64,000 nucleotides of DNA from Aquificaceae bacterium (lineage in GTDB: Bacteria > Aquificota > Aquificia > Aquificales > Aquificaceae), in assembly GCA_027079305.1 (NCBI GenBank), contig JALWVU010000070.1:1-64000 (forward strand). The letters run 5' to 3'. The first letter of the stretch is position 1. Every line of letters begins with the position of its first letter. The notes beneath the pieces were generated by a model. The model searched no databases and had not been told where the DNA came from. It worked only from the letters and a program-made list of their open reading frames with translations. Positions 8,677 through 15,463 of the stretch are shown here, piece by piece. The position numbers and the translations under genes were made by a program.

Positions 8677-9312
8677 TTAAAACTTAATGCCAAGTGTATT
8701 ATACAGATTCTCAGCGGATATGGTCGTTTCCCTGAGTATGTATGGGTAATCCTTCGAAAAATCAATAATTGTAGTAGGCTGTTTTCTTGAGCTTTCAGGA
8801 CCTAAGAGGAAGATATCTACATAATCCTTAAAGGTACTTAAAGCCTCTTCTGGATTAGTTATAGGTTTTTCTCCAGAAAAGTTTGCAGAGGTTACGCATA
8901 CGGGAAAGTCAGCAAAACTACTTATCTTATAAGCTACAATGTCCATACACACTAAGTTTACAGAATCTAAACCAGCATTCACATAATTAGGAATAGTTTC
9001 CTTTTTGGGAAGTATTAAGCCTAAGTTTCCGGGCCAATATAATCCTATCAATTTTTCTACAATATGCTTCCATCTTTCCGGAATATAACACCAGTTTGTA
9101 AAATTCTCAGGAGTTGCTAATACGTTTAGAGGTTTTTTCCTGCTTCGTCTTTTTATTTCATAGATTTTTTCTACCGATTCCTTAATATATCCGTTGGTAG
9201 CGAAGCCGTATACAGACTCAGAATAGAATATAATAACAGCGCCGTCCCTCATAAATTTCACAACTTTCTTTATATCTTCGTCTTTAAAAGCATTGAACAC
9301 CCTAATACTCAT
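8677..9312 (-). CDS. divergent YrdC/Sua5-domain protein
   Basis: The 211-residue protein matches the YrdC domain of threonylcarbamoyl-AMP synthases (TsaC/Sua5), which activate threonine for tRNA t6A37 formation. Visible motifs are KRRSRKKPL near residue 50 (family KRxxxKPL), YWPGNLGLILPK near 93, CVTSANFSGEKP near 140 and PTTIIDFS near 180. The N-terminal pocket motif, normally PTDTVYGL, reads YSESVYGF, and PGP is PGN. It could be a true second TsaC or have a specialised substrate, as YrdC domains do in HypF and in O-carbamoyltransferases. ATAGGAGGT precedes the ATG, which overlaps the preceding short ORF by ATGA. Confidence 0.75.
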   Translation of the reverse strand: MSIRVFNAFKDEDIKKVVKFMRDGAVIIFYSESVYGFATNGYIKESVEKIYEIKRRSRKKPLNVLATPENFTNWCYIPERWKHIVEKLIGLYWPGNLGLILPKKETIPNYVNAGLDSVNLVCMDIVAYKISSFADFPVCVTSANFSGEKPITNPEEALSTFKDYVDIFLLGPESSRKQPTTIIDFSKDYPYILRETTISAENLYNTLGIKF

Positions 9313-9455
9313 GTTTTACCTCCTATTACAACAAATAAGTCGTGAACATGTTTTTTAGGTTGTCTAAGATATTGATCTGAATAAGTTGATTTGTCTGAAA
9401 ATTTTCTAATAAAGTTTATTTTCTTCATCATTAAATACCTTGGAAAGGACATCAT
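9309..9455 (-). CDS. short ORF, 48 residues, coupled to the YrdC-like gene
   Basis: An ATG at 9455 opens a 48-codon frame ending in TGA at 9311-9309, which overlaps the ATG of the YrdC-like gene as ATGA. AGAGGG stands five bases before the ATG pair. The peptide is basic, with no membrane segment, and ends HVHDLFVVIGGKT, including a Gly-Gly near the C-terminus. It partly overlaps the shorter ORF upstream in another frame. The overlap at the stop and the placement in an otherwise empty leader support translation. It could be a leader peptide, a small partner protein or a precursor peptide; none of these is proven by sequence. Confidence 0.4.
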   Translation of the reverse strand: MMSFPRYLMMKKINFIRKFSDKSTYSDQYLRQPKKHVHDLFVVIGGKT

Positions 9456-9486
9456 CCAACCCTCTGAGGAGAAATTTTCTATGCAT
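9406..9486 (-). CDS. short ORF, 26 residues, with strong ribosome site
   Basis: The frame runs from ATG at 9486 to TAG at 9408-9406. It is preceded by AAGGGAGGG with about six bases to the ATG, one of the best ribosome sites in the AT-rich island. The peptide MHRKFLLRGLDDVLSK... is an amphipathic helix candidate. It is the first translatable frame after the AraC-type gene and overlaps the 48-residue ORF by 50 bp in another frame, an arrangement suited to translational attenuation or coupling. No homologue is recognised. Confidence 0.35.
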   Translation of the reverse strand: MHRKFLLRGLDDVLSKVFNDEENKLY

Positions 9487-9525
9487 TACCAACCCTCCCT
9501 TGTAGCTTGTGTCACTTAAGTAATT

Positions 9526-9538
9526 TACCTAATAGGTA
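9526..9538. promoter_or_regulatory. 13-bp palindrome TACCTA-A-TAGGTA
   Basis: A perfect inverted repeat with six-base arms around a single central base lies about 40 bp upstream of the 26-residue ORF, between it and the tandem repeats next to the AraC-type gene. Its size and place suit an operator for a dimeric repressor. No second copy was noticed in the island. Confidence 0.35.
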
Positions 9539-9548
9539 GAAACTTTGC

Positions 9549-9581
9549 TTTCAATATAAGTCATAAGCTTTTCAATATAAG
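9549..9581. promoter_or_regulatory. candidate AraC-type operator: two 12-bp direct repeats, 21-bp period
   Basis: TTTCAATATAAG occurs at 9549-9560 and again at 9570-9581, in the same orientation and exactly 21 bp apart, two turns of the helix. AraC-family regulators typically bind direct half-sites with this spacing. The site begins directly after the stop codon of the AraC-type gene and precedes the short ORF/YrdC unit on the reverse strand, where each repeat also offers a TTGAAA -35-like hexamer. Confidence 0.5.
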
Positions 9582-9587
9582 ACGGTT

Positions 9588-10523
9588 TTAAGACGACAGC
9601 AGTGCTCTGTATTCTGAAGGTGTCATATTGTATTTCTTTTTAAAGAGAAAATTAAAATAGGAAACATTAGAAAAACCTACTTTTTTGCTTATACTATCTA
9701 CAGTATCTGTAGTGTTTCTCAGTAAGAAAGCTGCTTTCTCTAACCTTCTTTCGTTTATATACTTTTTGGGAGATTTATTTAAATACTTACGAAATTTTTC
9801 TTTCAATGAGCTTAAACTACAATTACATCTTTTTGCTAATTCCTCTAAAGTTATGTCTTCGTAAATGTGCTTTTCCACGCAATTTAAAAAGTAGAGTTTA
9901 TCGTCAGCTAATACTGAGTTTTTTATAAAATCAAGCACTTCTCTATTTCTCAGAGCAAGATAGGTTAAAAGTTCTTTAACTTTTAAGATTAAGATATAGT
10001 CTATGCAAAACTGATTATTAACTGCTTTTTTGTATAAATTTGTAAAATTACTAATAGTCCTAAGCTGTTGTAGAAAATTGATTATGTAGCTGTCAATAGA
10101 AAAAGATATAAACTTCTTCCTACTTTTTGAATTGGAATGATAACAACCAATTAAATCTATCGCTTCTTTAACCCAAAACTCTGTTTTGATAAAGATAACT
10201 GTGTTTTCATAAAGTCCCTCTGGTATTTCTGACATTATAAACTTATCGCAAGCGGCAAATACCCCATTATTTGGATTAACAACTACATCTTTGTCTTCAA
10301 AATGTATTACCTTGTATCCCTTTAAGAGAAAAATTAAGGCTGGTTCAGAAATCTCTACCACGTTCTTCTCGGCTTTTTTGTAACTTTTATATCCACACAC
10401 TAAAATATTGCTTGTATTTATGCTTACCAAGCTGTGTTCTATAAAAAAGTCAGGGACTTTTATAACCATCCTAATTATTTTATGATCCAGTAAGGTTGTA
10501 AAACCTGCGAAACTCTGTATCAT
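9588..10523 (-). CDS. AraC-family transcriptional regulator
   Basis: The C-terminal 100 residues carry the two helix-turn-helix motifs of the AraC/XylS family: LAKRCNCSLSSLKEKFRKYL followed by INERRLEKAAFLL and the conserved VGFSNVSYFNFLFKKKYNMTPSEYR. The N-terminal 190 residues are an AT-rich sensor domain with no recognised ligand motif. The ATG at 10523 is taken as the start because the longer frame runs into moeB; an ATG at 10469 is equally possible, and neither has a Shine-Dalgarno. The gene is divergent from moeB with only 7 bp between start codons. It probably controls the short ORF/YrdC unit through the adjoining direct repeats. Confidence 0.8.
   Translation of the reverse strand: MIQSFAGFTTLLDHKIIRMVIKVPDFFIEHSLVSINTSNILVCGYKSYKKAEKNVVEISEPALIFLLKGYKVIHFEDKDVVVNPNNGVFAACDKFIMSEIPEGLYENTVIFIKTEFWVKEAIDLIGCYHSNSKSRKKFISFSIDSYIINFLQQLRTISNFTNLYKKAVNNQFCIDYILILKVKELLTYLALRNREVLDFIKNSVLADDKLYFLNCVEKHIYEDITLEELAKRCNCSLSSLKEKFRKYLNKSPKKYINERRLEKAAFLLRNTTDTVDSISKKVGFSNVSYFNFLFKKKYNMTPSEYRALLSS
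10496..10523 (+). promoter_or_regulatory. candidate leaderless moeB promoter
   Basis: TTGTAA at 10496-10501 and TATCAT at 10518-10523 are separated by 16 bp. A start seven bases beyond the -10 would fall at about 10530, right at the moeB ATG (10531), which has no Shine-Dalgarno. The promoter lies inside the AT-rich island, so moeB may now depend on a promoter supplied by it. Confidence 0.35.
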
Positions 10524-10530
10524 ATTAAGA

Positions 10531-11346
10531 ATGTTCCAGTTCACCGAGGAGCAGATCAAGAGGTATGCAAGGCACATAATCCTCCCCGAGGTGGGAGGCA
10601 AAGGGCAGGAGAAGCTTTTAAAGTCCAGGGTTCTGGTGATAGGCGCCGGAGGTCTGGGATCGCCCGCACTCTTCTACCTCGCCGCAGCTGGGGTTGGGAC
10701 GATAGGTATAGTTGATTACGACGTGGTGGACTTTTCCAACCTCCAGAGGCAGATACTTCACACCACCGAGAGGGTAGGCGTTCCCAAGGTGGAGTCCGCC
10801 AAGAAGACCCTCGAAGCTTTGAACCCCGACGTGAAGGTGATCACCTACAACCAGATGGTAAACAAAGAGAACATAATGGACCTGATAAAGGACTACGATG
10901 TTATCCTTGATGGGACCGACAACTTCCCCACCAGGTTCCTCATAAACGACGCCTGCTACTTTGCGGGTAAACCTCTTGTCTCCGCCGCCATGCTCAGGTT
11001 CGAAGGCCAGTGCACTGTCTTCGACTTCAGGGACAAGGAGAACTCTCCCTGCTACAGGTGTCTCTTCCCGGAGCCTCCACCTCCCGGGATGGTTCCCTCC
11101 TGTCAGGAGGCAGGGATCCTGGGATCGATCGGCGGGATAATGGGGTGCATACAGGCCACCGAGGCCATAAAGCTCCTGCTGGGCATAGGTGAGCCTCTGG
11201 TGGGGAAGCTCCTCGTGATGGACGCCCTTTCTATGGACTTCAGGAAGGTCAAGCTCAGAAAAGACCCCAAGTGTCCTCTCTGCGGGGAGGAGCCAAAGAT
11301 AAAGGAGCTTATAGAATACGACCACACCTGCGAGGCAAGGTTCTAA
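10531..11346 (+). CDS. moeB: MoeB/ThiF-family sulfur-carrier adenylyltransferase
   Basis: An E1-like enzyme that adenylates the C-terminal Gly-Gly of sulfur carriers (MoaD or ThiS) for molybdopterin or thiamine synthesis. The N-terminus (YARHIILPEVGGKGQEKL) is canonical. The nucleotide loop GAGGLGSP is at about residues 38-45, and a D-G-T-D-N-F stretch near 132 binds ATP. The zinc site is formed by SPCYRC near 175 and CPLC near 249; VPSCQEAG near 190 holds the possible catalytic cysteine. At 271 residues it has family length. MoeB and ThiF cannot be told apart from sequence alone. The upstream boundary coincides with the end of the AT-rich island. Confidence 0.88.
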   Translation: MFQFTEEQIKRYARHIILPEVGGKGQEKLLKSRVLVIGAGGLGSPALFYLAAAGVGTIGIVDYDVVDFSNLQRQILHTTERVGVPKVESAKKTLEALNPDVKVITYNQMVNKENIMDLIKDYDVILDGTDNFPTRFLINDACYFAGKPLVSAAMLRFEGQCTVFDFRDKENSPCYRCLFPEPPPPGMVPSCQEAGILGSIGGIMGCIQATEAIKLLLGIGEPLVGKLLVMDALSMDFRKVKLRKDPKCPLCGEEPKIKELIEYDHTCEARF

Positions 11347-11355
11347 ATTAGATAC

Positions 11356-11892
11356 ATGGAGCTGAAAACTAAGGCCACAGTAAAAGATTACAAGAAACTG
11401 CCCGAAGGAAGCCCCTACCAGCTGATAGAAGGCGAGCTCGTGATGAGTCCGGCGCCAAAACCTATACATCAGATAGTTTCAGGAAATCTCTTCGAAGCAC
11501 TCAGAAAATTCCTGAAGGACAAGGGCATCCTCCTTTACGCACCCGTGGACGTTTATCTTGACGAGGAGAACGCCTTCCAGCCAGATCTGCTCTTTATCTC
11601 CGAAGAGAGGAAAGATATCCTTAAGGAGGACGGTGTCTACGGTGCCCCGGACCTCGTGGTGGAGATCCTCTCCCCCTCCACCGCTTACTACGATCTGAGG
11701 AAGAAGAAGGAGGTTTACGGGAGGACGGGCGTGAAAGAATACTGGATAGTAGACCCCGAAATGAAGAGCGTCGAGGTCTACGTGAATAAGGAGGGGAAGT
11801 TCAGGCTCTTTCAGGAGCTCAAGGAGAAAGGGAGTATAAGATCCCAGATCATAGAAGGCCTGTCTATTCCTCTGGAAAATATCTTCCCATGA
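11356..11892 (+). CDS. Uma2-family (DUF820) PD-(D/E)XK nuclease-fold protein
   Basis: A 178-residue member of the Uma2 family, restriction-endonuclease-like proteins abundant in cyanobacteria and Aquificaceae; cellular role unknown. Family motifs are YQLIEGELVMSPAP near residues 21-34, FQPDLLFI near 72-79, APDLVVEILSPST near 93-105 and YGRTGVKEYWIVDP near 118-131, which contribute the Asp, Glu and Lys of the nuclease core. It starts 10 bp after moeB and overlaps the receiver-like gene by 4 bp (ATGA). A TAAATT box lies just ahead of the ATG. Confidence 0.85.
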   Translation: MELKTKATVKDYKKLPEGSPYQLIEGELVMSPAPKPIHQIVSGNLFEALRKFLKDKGILLYAPVDVYLDEENAFQPDLLFISEERKDILKEDGVYGAPDLVVEILSPSTAYYDLRKKKEVYGRTGVKEYWIVDPEMKSVEVYVNKEGKFRLFQELKEKGSIRSQIIEGLSIPLENIFP

Positions 11893-12239
11893 AGGTGCTC
11901 CTCTCGGACTCGAACCTAATAACCTCTTCCAAGGTAAGCTCCCTCCTGAAGTCCCAAGGATGGGAGGTTCTGACTGCGAGCAGGTGGGGTAAGGCCAAGG
12001 AGGTTCTGGACAGCAATCCAGACGTGAAGGTTGCGGTTATAAACCTTGAAGGCTTCGGAGGCTTAGAGCTCCTTGAAAATCTCAAAAAGGAGAGGCCTGA
12101 CGTAAAGGTCGTTGCCTACTGCGGGCACAAGAACGTCCAGCTTCAGGCCAGGGCCAAGGAGCTGGGAGCGGAAACCGTTGTGTCCAACAGCGTTATAGTC
12201 AGCTCCGTTGTGGAGCTTGTGAAGAACCTTACTTCTTGA
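11889..12239 (+). CDS. degenerate response-regulator receiver protein
   Basis: A 116-residue stand-alone domain with the CheY-like pattern of alternating strands and helices. The phosphoacceptor position is Asn in AVINLEGFGGLELLE (about residue 55) instead of Asp, the acidic pair at the N-terminus is reduced to one Asp (LLSDSN), and the conserved Lys near the end is replaced by VVSNS. It is therefore unlikely to be phosphorylated and may act as a protein-interaction module. The ATG overlaps the Uma2 gene stop (ATGA), implying coupled translation. It converges on lpdA with an 11-bp overlap. Confidence 0.7.
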   Translation: MKVLLSDSNLITSSKVSSLLKSQGWEVLTASRWGKAKEVLDSNPDVKVAVINLEGFGGLELLENLKKERPDVKVVAYCGHKNVQLQARAKELGAETVVSNSVIVSSVVELVKNLTS

Positions 12240-13623
12240 CCCAGGTTATGGGTCCGTAGTATATCTCCGATGCGCTCTGGCCTATAGCTTCGGACAGGGA
12301 GGGATGGGAGTACATCGTCTTTGAAGCGAACTCCACATCCTTGTGATCCCTCATCATGTGGACCACCTGGTGGATGAGCTCTCCCGCATTCGGGCCCACT
12401 ATGTGGCACCCCAGAATCCTTCCCGTCTCCTCGTCCGCCACTATTCTCACAAAGCCCTCGTTCTCCCCGTCGTCCATGGCTTTGGGGTTCGTGACGAAGG
12501 AGGTCACACCCACCACAACCTCGTAGTCCTCGTCCTCCGCCTGCTCTTCCGTAAGTCCCACGCTCGCCACCTCGAAGGCGGAGTATATGATCTTGGGAAC
12601 GATCCTGTCGTCCCTCTTCCAGTCCGTTCCGCCGAGCATGTGGTTCACCGCTATCTTTCCCTCGTACATGGCCTTGTGGGCGAGCATGAGGGGGGAGGTT
12701 ATGTCCCCGCAGGCGTAAATGTTTGGAACGCTCGTCTGGGAGAACTCGTTCACCTTCACGAACCCCCTCTCGTCCAGCTCCACGCCCACCTCCTCCAGGC
12801 CCATCCCACTGGTGTTGGGCCTTCTCCCTACCGCGAGGAGTATGAAGTCCGCCTCCACCTCCGTCCCGTCCGAGAGCCTGGCCTTAACACCTTCCGAGGT
12901 CTTCTGCCAGCTCTCCACGGTGGTTTTGGTCCTTATGTCCACACCGAGCTGTTTGAGCTTCCTTCCCAGGTATCTGGCGGAGTCCTCGGGTATGTCGTCG
13001 GAGGGGAGTATCCTCCTCTGAAGCTCCACAAGAACCACTTCGGAGCCGTACTTCCTGAAGATGTAGGCGAACTCAACCCCTACCGCTCCCCCGCCCACTA
13101 TCAGGATCTTCCTGGGGATGAAGTCTATATCCCATATCTGATCCGTGTCCACCACGTATCTGCCGTCGGGGACCAGATCTCCCACCGCAACTGGTCTCGA
13201 ACCTGTAGCCAGAAGGATGAACCTGGTCCTTATCGTTACCTCCGCGCCTTCAACGAAAACGGTATTGGGATCCTTTATGACGCCTTTCCCGTAGATTATG
13301 GGCAGGTTTATCTGCTGGGCGAACTTCTTGAAGTTCTCCCTTATGGTAACCACGACCTCGTCCCTTCCTCTCTTGAGGCTCTTATAGTCCAGGTCTATAC
13401 CTTTTGGTCTTATCCCCCACCTTTCCCCCATCTCCAGCTTGTCCAAGAGGTGCGCCCCGTGCCTCATGTATTTGGAAGGTATGCATCCCTTGTTGAGGCA
13501 GTTTCCGCCCACGCTCTCGGGGGAGAGCTCCACGAGAACGGTTCTCATCTTCCTCCTGTAGGCGTATATCCCCGCCTCATACCCTCCGCTTCCCGCTCCG
13601 ATTATCACCAGGTCCGCTTCCAT
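12229..13623 (-). CDS. lpdA: dihydrolipoamide dehydrogenase
   Basis: A flavin disulfide oxidoreductase, probably the E3 component that reoxidises lipoamide on 2-oxoacid dehydrogenase complexes or the glycine cleavage H protein. The FAD loop GAGSGGYEAG begins at residue 9, the redox-active pair is Cys42-Cys47 in GGNCLNKGCIPS, the NAD loop is GGGAVGVEFA, and the C-terminal HPSLSEA carries the catalytic His. Length 464 is typical. The ATG at 13623 is chosen because GGAGGT lies seven bases upstream; an in-frame ATG six codons earlier lacks a site. Mercuric reductase or soluble transhydrogenase are less likely given the C-terminal His motif. Confidence 0.88.
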   Translation of the reverse strand: MEADLVIIGAGSGGYEAGIYAYRRKMRTVLVELSPESVGGNCLNKGCIPSKYMRHGAHLLDKLEMGERWGIRPKGIDLDYKSLKRGRDEVVVTIRENFKKFAQQINLPIIYGKGVIKDPNTVFVEGAEVTIRTRFILLATGSRPVAVGDLVPDGRYVVDTDQIWDIDFIPRKILIVGGGAVGVEFAYIFRKYGSEVVLVELQRRILPSDDIPEDSARYLGRKLKQLGVDIRTKTTVESWQKTSEGVKARLSDGTEVEADFILLAVGRRPNTSGMGLEEVGVELDERGFVKVNEFSQTSVPNIYACGDITSPLMLAHKAMYEGKIAVNHMLGGTDWKRDDRIVPKIIYSAFEVASVGLTEEQAEDEDYEVVVGVTSFVTNPKAMDDGENEGFVRIVADEETGRILGCHIVGPNAGELIHQVVHMMRDHKDVEFASKTMYSHPSLSEAIGQSASEIYYGPITWVKK

Positions 13624-13709
13624 ACCGCCACCTCCGAACATTAGACCTTAAGGATATAATGATAACCCAAAGGATTTCAAAGCCTTCCCCTCGGTGCTAA
13701 ATTAATCTC

Positions 13710-15452
13710 ATGCACAAGAAGAACAAAGAGCTGGCGAAGATATTCGAGAAGATAGCGGACATCCTCGAGTTCCTCGGGGACAACCCCTACAGGATAGGGA
13801 GCTACAGGAGGGTCGCTGACCTCATATCCGAGCTTCCCGAGGACATAGAGGAGCTGTCCAGAACAGGCAAGCTCTCAAGGCTCCCGGGCATAGGCTCCTC
13901 CACCCTTCTCAAGATAGAGGAGTTCCTGAAGACAGGAACGGTGAAGAAATACGAGGACCTGAGAAAGAGGGTCCCTGAAGATCTTTTAGAGCTCATGGAC
14001 GCCCCGGGAGTTGGACCAAAGACACTCAGGGTAGCCTACGACAAGCTGGGCGTTCGGACGAAGGAGGACTTCATAAAGGTTCTGAAGGACGGCTCCCTGG
14101 CCAGGCTTCCCGGCTTCGGTCCCAGGAAGGTGGAGAAGATCTTCAAAGGTATAGAACTCTGGAAGAGCACAAGGGAGAGGATACCCCTCATAGAGGCCTA
14201 CCCGATGGCGGAGGACGTGGTCGAATACATGAAGGAGGAGAAGAGCGTAAAGGAGATCTCCATAGCGGGAAGCCTCAGGAGGATGAAGGAGACCATCGGG
14301 GACATAGACATACTGGTCGCCGCGGAAAAGAAAGACTGGGGGAAAATCCACGAGCACTTCGTGAATTACCCTGAGGCGGACAAGGTCCTCGCTAAGGGGG
14401 AGACCAAGTCGAGCATAACCCTCAGGAACGGCAGGCAGGTGGACCTGAGAACGGTGGAACCCGAGAGTTGGGGGGCCGCCCTCCAGTATTTCACGGGCTC
14501 CAAGGAGCACAACATAAGGGTAAGGGACATCGCCAAGGAGAAAGGCCTCAAGATAAACGAGTACGGAGTTTTCAGGGCGGATACGGAGGAGAGGCTGGGA
14601 GGGGAAACGGAGGAGGAGGTCTACAGGCTCGTGGGAATGGAGTGGATACCCCCCGAGATAAGGGAGAACTGGGGGGAGATAGAGCTGGCCCTCGAGGGAA
14701 AAATACCCAACCTCGTGGAGCTCAAGGATATAAAGGGGGACTTCCATGTCCACACCAACTGGAGCGACGGGGTCAGTCCCATAGAGGAGGTGGTGGAGCA
14801 GGCCTACAGGATGGGATACCAGTATATAGTGATAGGAGACCACTCCCAGAGCGCGAGGGTCGCCAACGGCCTTACCCCAGAAAGATACAGGGAGCAGTGG
14901 AGGATAATAAAGAGGCTCAACGAGGTATACAACCCCAAGGGCTTTTACATCCTGAGGGGTGCGGAGGTAGACATACTTCCCGACGGGAGCCTGGACCTTC
15001 CCGACGAGGTTCTCGAGGAGTTCGACTTCGTGGTAGCCTCCATCCACTCAAGGCTGGGTCAGGACAACACCTACAGGATTCTAAAGGCCATGGAAAACCC
15101 CTACGTGAACCTGATAGGCCATCCCACGGGGAAGGCCTACGGCCAGAGGGAGGGCTACCCCCTCGACATGGATAAGATCATAGAGGTGGCCAGGGAGACT
15201 GGAACGGCCTTGGAGATAAACACCTTCAGAGTGGATCTCTCTCCTGAGAACATAAGGAAGTGCGTGGAAGCGGGCGTGATGATGGCCATAGTCACCGACG
15301 CCCACTCGGTCGTGCACCTGCCATACATGAAGGTAGGAGTGGGAATAGCGAGGAGGGGCTGGGCCACACCCGAGTTTATCCTGAACACGAGGAGCGTGGA
15401 GGAGGTAAGGGAGTTCGTCCTTAAGAAGAGGAGAGCCAGCAGTATACTATAA
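13710..15452 (+). CDS. polX: family X DNA polymerase with PHP domain
   Basis: A 580-residue bacterial/archaeal PolX for gap filling in base-excision repair. Helix-hairpin-helix motifs (LPGIGSSTLLKIEEF and APGVGPKTLRVAY) occupy roughly residues 50-150. The nucleotidyltransferase signature GSLRRMKETIGDIDILVAA lies near 190-208, and the third Asp is in RQVDLRTV near 245. The C-terminal PHP domain, with 3'-5' exonuclease activity in characterised members, shows DFHVHTNWSDG, IGDHSQSA, GAEVDILPDG, IGHPTGKAYG and VTDAHS, supplying its metal ligands. The gene is divergent from lpdA; a TAAATT box 7 bp before the ATG and no Shine-Dalgarno suggest a very short leader. Confidence 0.93.
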   Translation: MHKKNKELAKIFEKIADILEFLGDNPYRIGSYRRVADLISELPEDIEELSRTGKLSRLPGIGSSTLLKIEEFLKTGTVKKYEDLRKRVPEDLLELMDAPGVGPKTLRVAYDKLGVRTKEDFIKVLKDGSLARLPGFGPRKVEKIFKGIELWKSTRERIPLIEAYPMAEDVVEYMKEEKSVKEISIAGSLRRMKETIGDIDILVAAEKKDWGKIHEHFVNYPEADKVLAKGETKSSITLRNGRQVDLRTVEPESWGAALQYFTGSKEHNIRVRDIAKEKGLKINEYGVFRADTEERLGGETEEEVYRLVGMEWIPPEIRENWGEIELALEGKIPNLVELKDIKGDFHVHTNWSDGVSPIEEVVEQAYRMGYQYIVIGDHSQSARVANGLTPERYREQWRIIKRLNEVYNPKGFYILRGAEVDILPDGSLDLPDEVLEEFDFVVASIHSRLGQDNTYRILKAMENPYVNLIGHPTGKAYGQREGYPLDMDKIIEVARETGTALEINTFRVDLSPENIRKCVEAGVMMAIVTDAHSVVHLPYMKVGVGIARRGWATPEFILNTRSVEEVREFVLKKRRASSIL

Positions 15453-15453
15453 T
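15448..15453 (+). promoter_or_regulatory. -10 box ahead of the lipoprotein gene
   Basis: A perfect TATAAT overlaps the polX stop codon and stands 10 bp before the ATG of the lipoprotein gene, so a transcript starting here would have a leader of only a few bases. No convincing -35 was seen. Confidence 0.35.
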
Positions 15454-15463
15454 CATTAACCTC

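Larger units (their letters stand above)
7876..10530. other. AT-rich island inserted between cusA and moeB
   Basis: Base composition changes abruptly from GC-rich coding DNA to AT-rich DNA directly after the cusA stop and back at the moeB start codon. Everything between (membrane protein, YrdC-like protein, two short ORFs, AraC regulator) uses AT-rich codons unlike its neighbours. This suggests acquisition from a low-GC donor. No integrase, transposase or obvious terminal repeats were found; the two ends share only a short ATATTA-NNN-ATG similarity (7882-7893 and 10522-10533). Confidence 0.65.

Noticed and set aside
7876-10530. AT-rich island as prophage or transposon
   Set aside because: No phage, integrase or transposase genes and no terminal repeats; only foreign composition is supported.
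12343-13644. 433-codon forward frame opposite lpdA
   Set aside because: It is the mirror of a clear flavoprotein gene; its product is rich in His, Leu and Pro with no domain pattern. GC-rich genes here give many long antisense frames.
13986-15047. 353-codon reverse frame opposite polX
   Set aside because: Antisense shadow of the PolX/PHP gene, no domain and no ribosome site.
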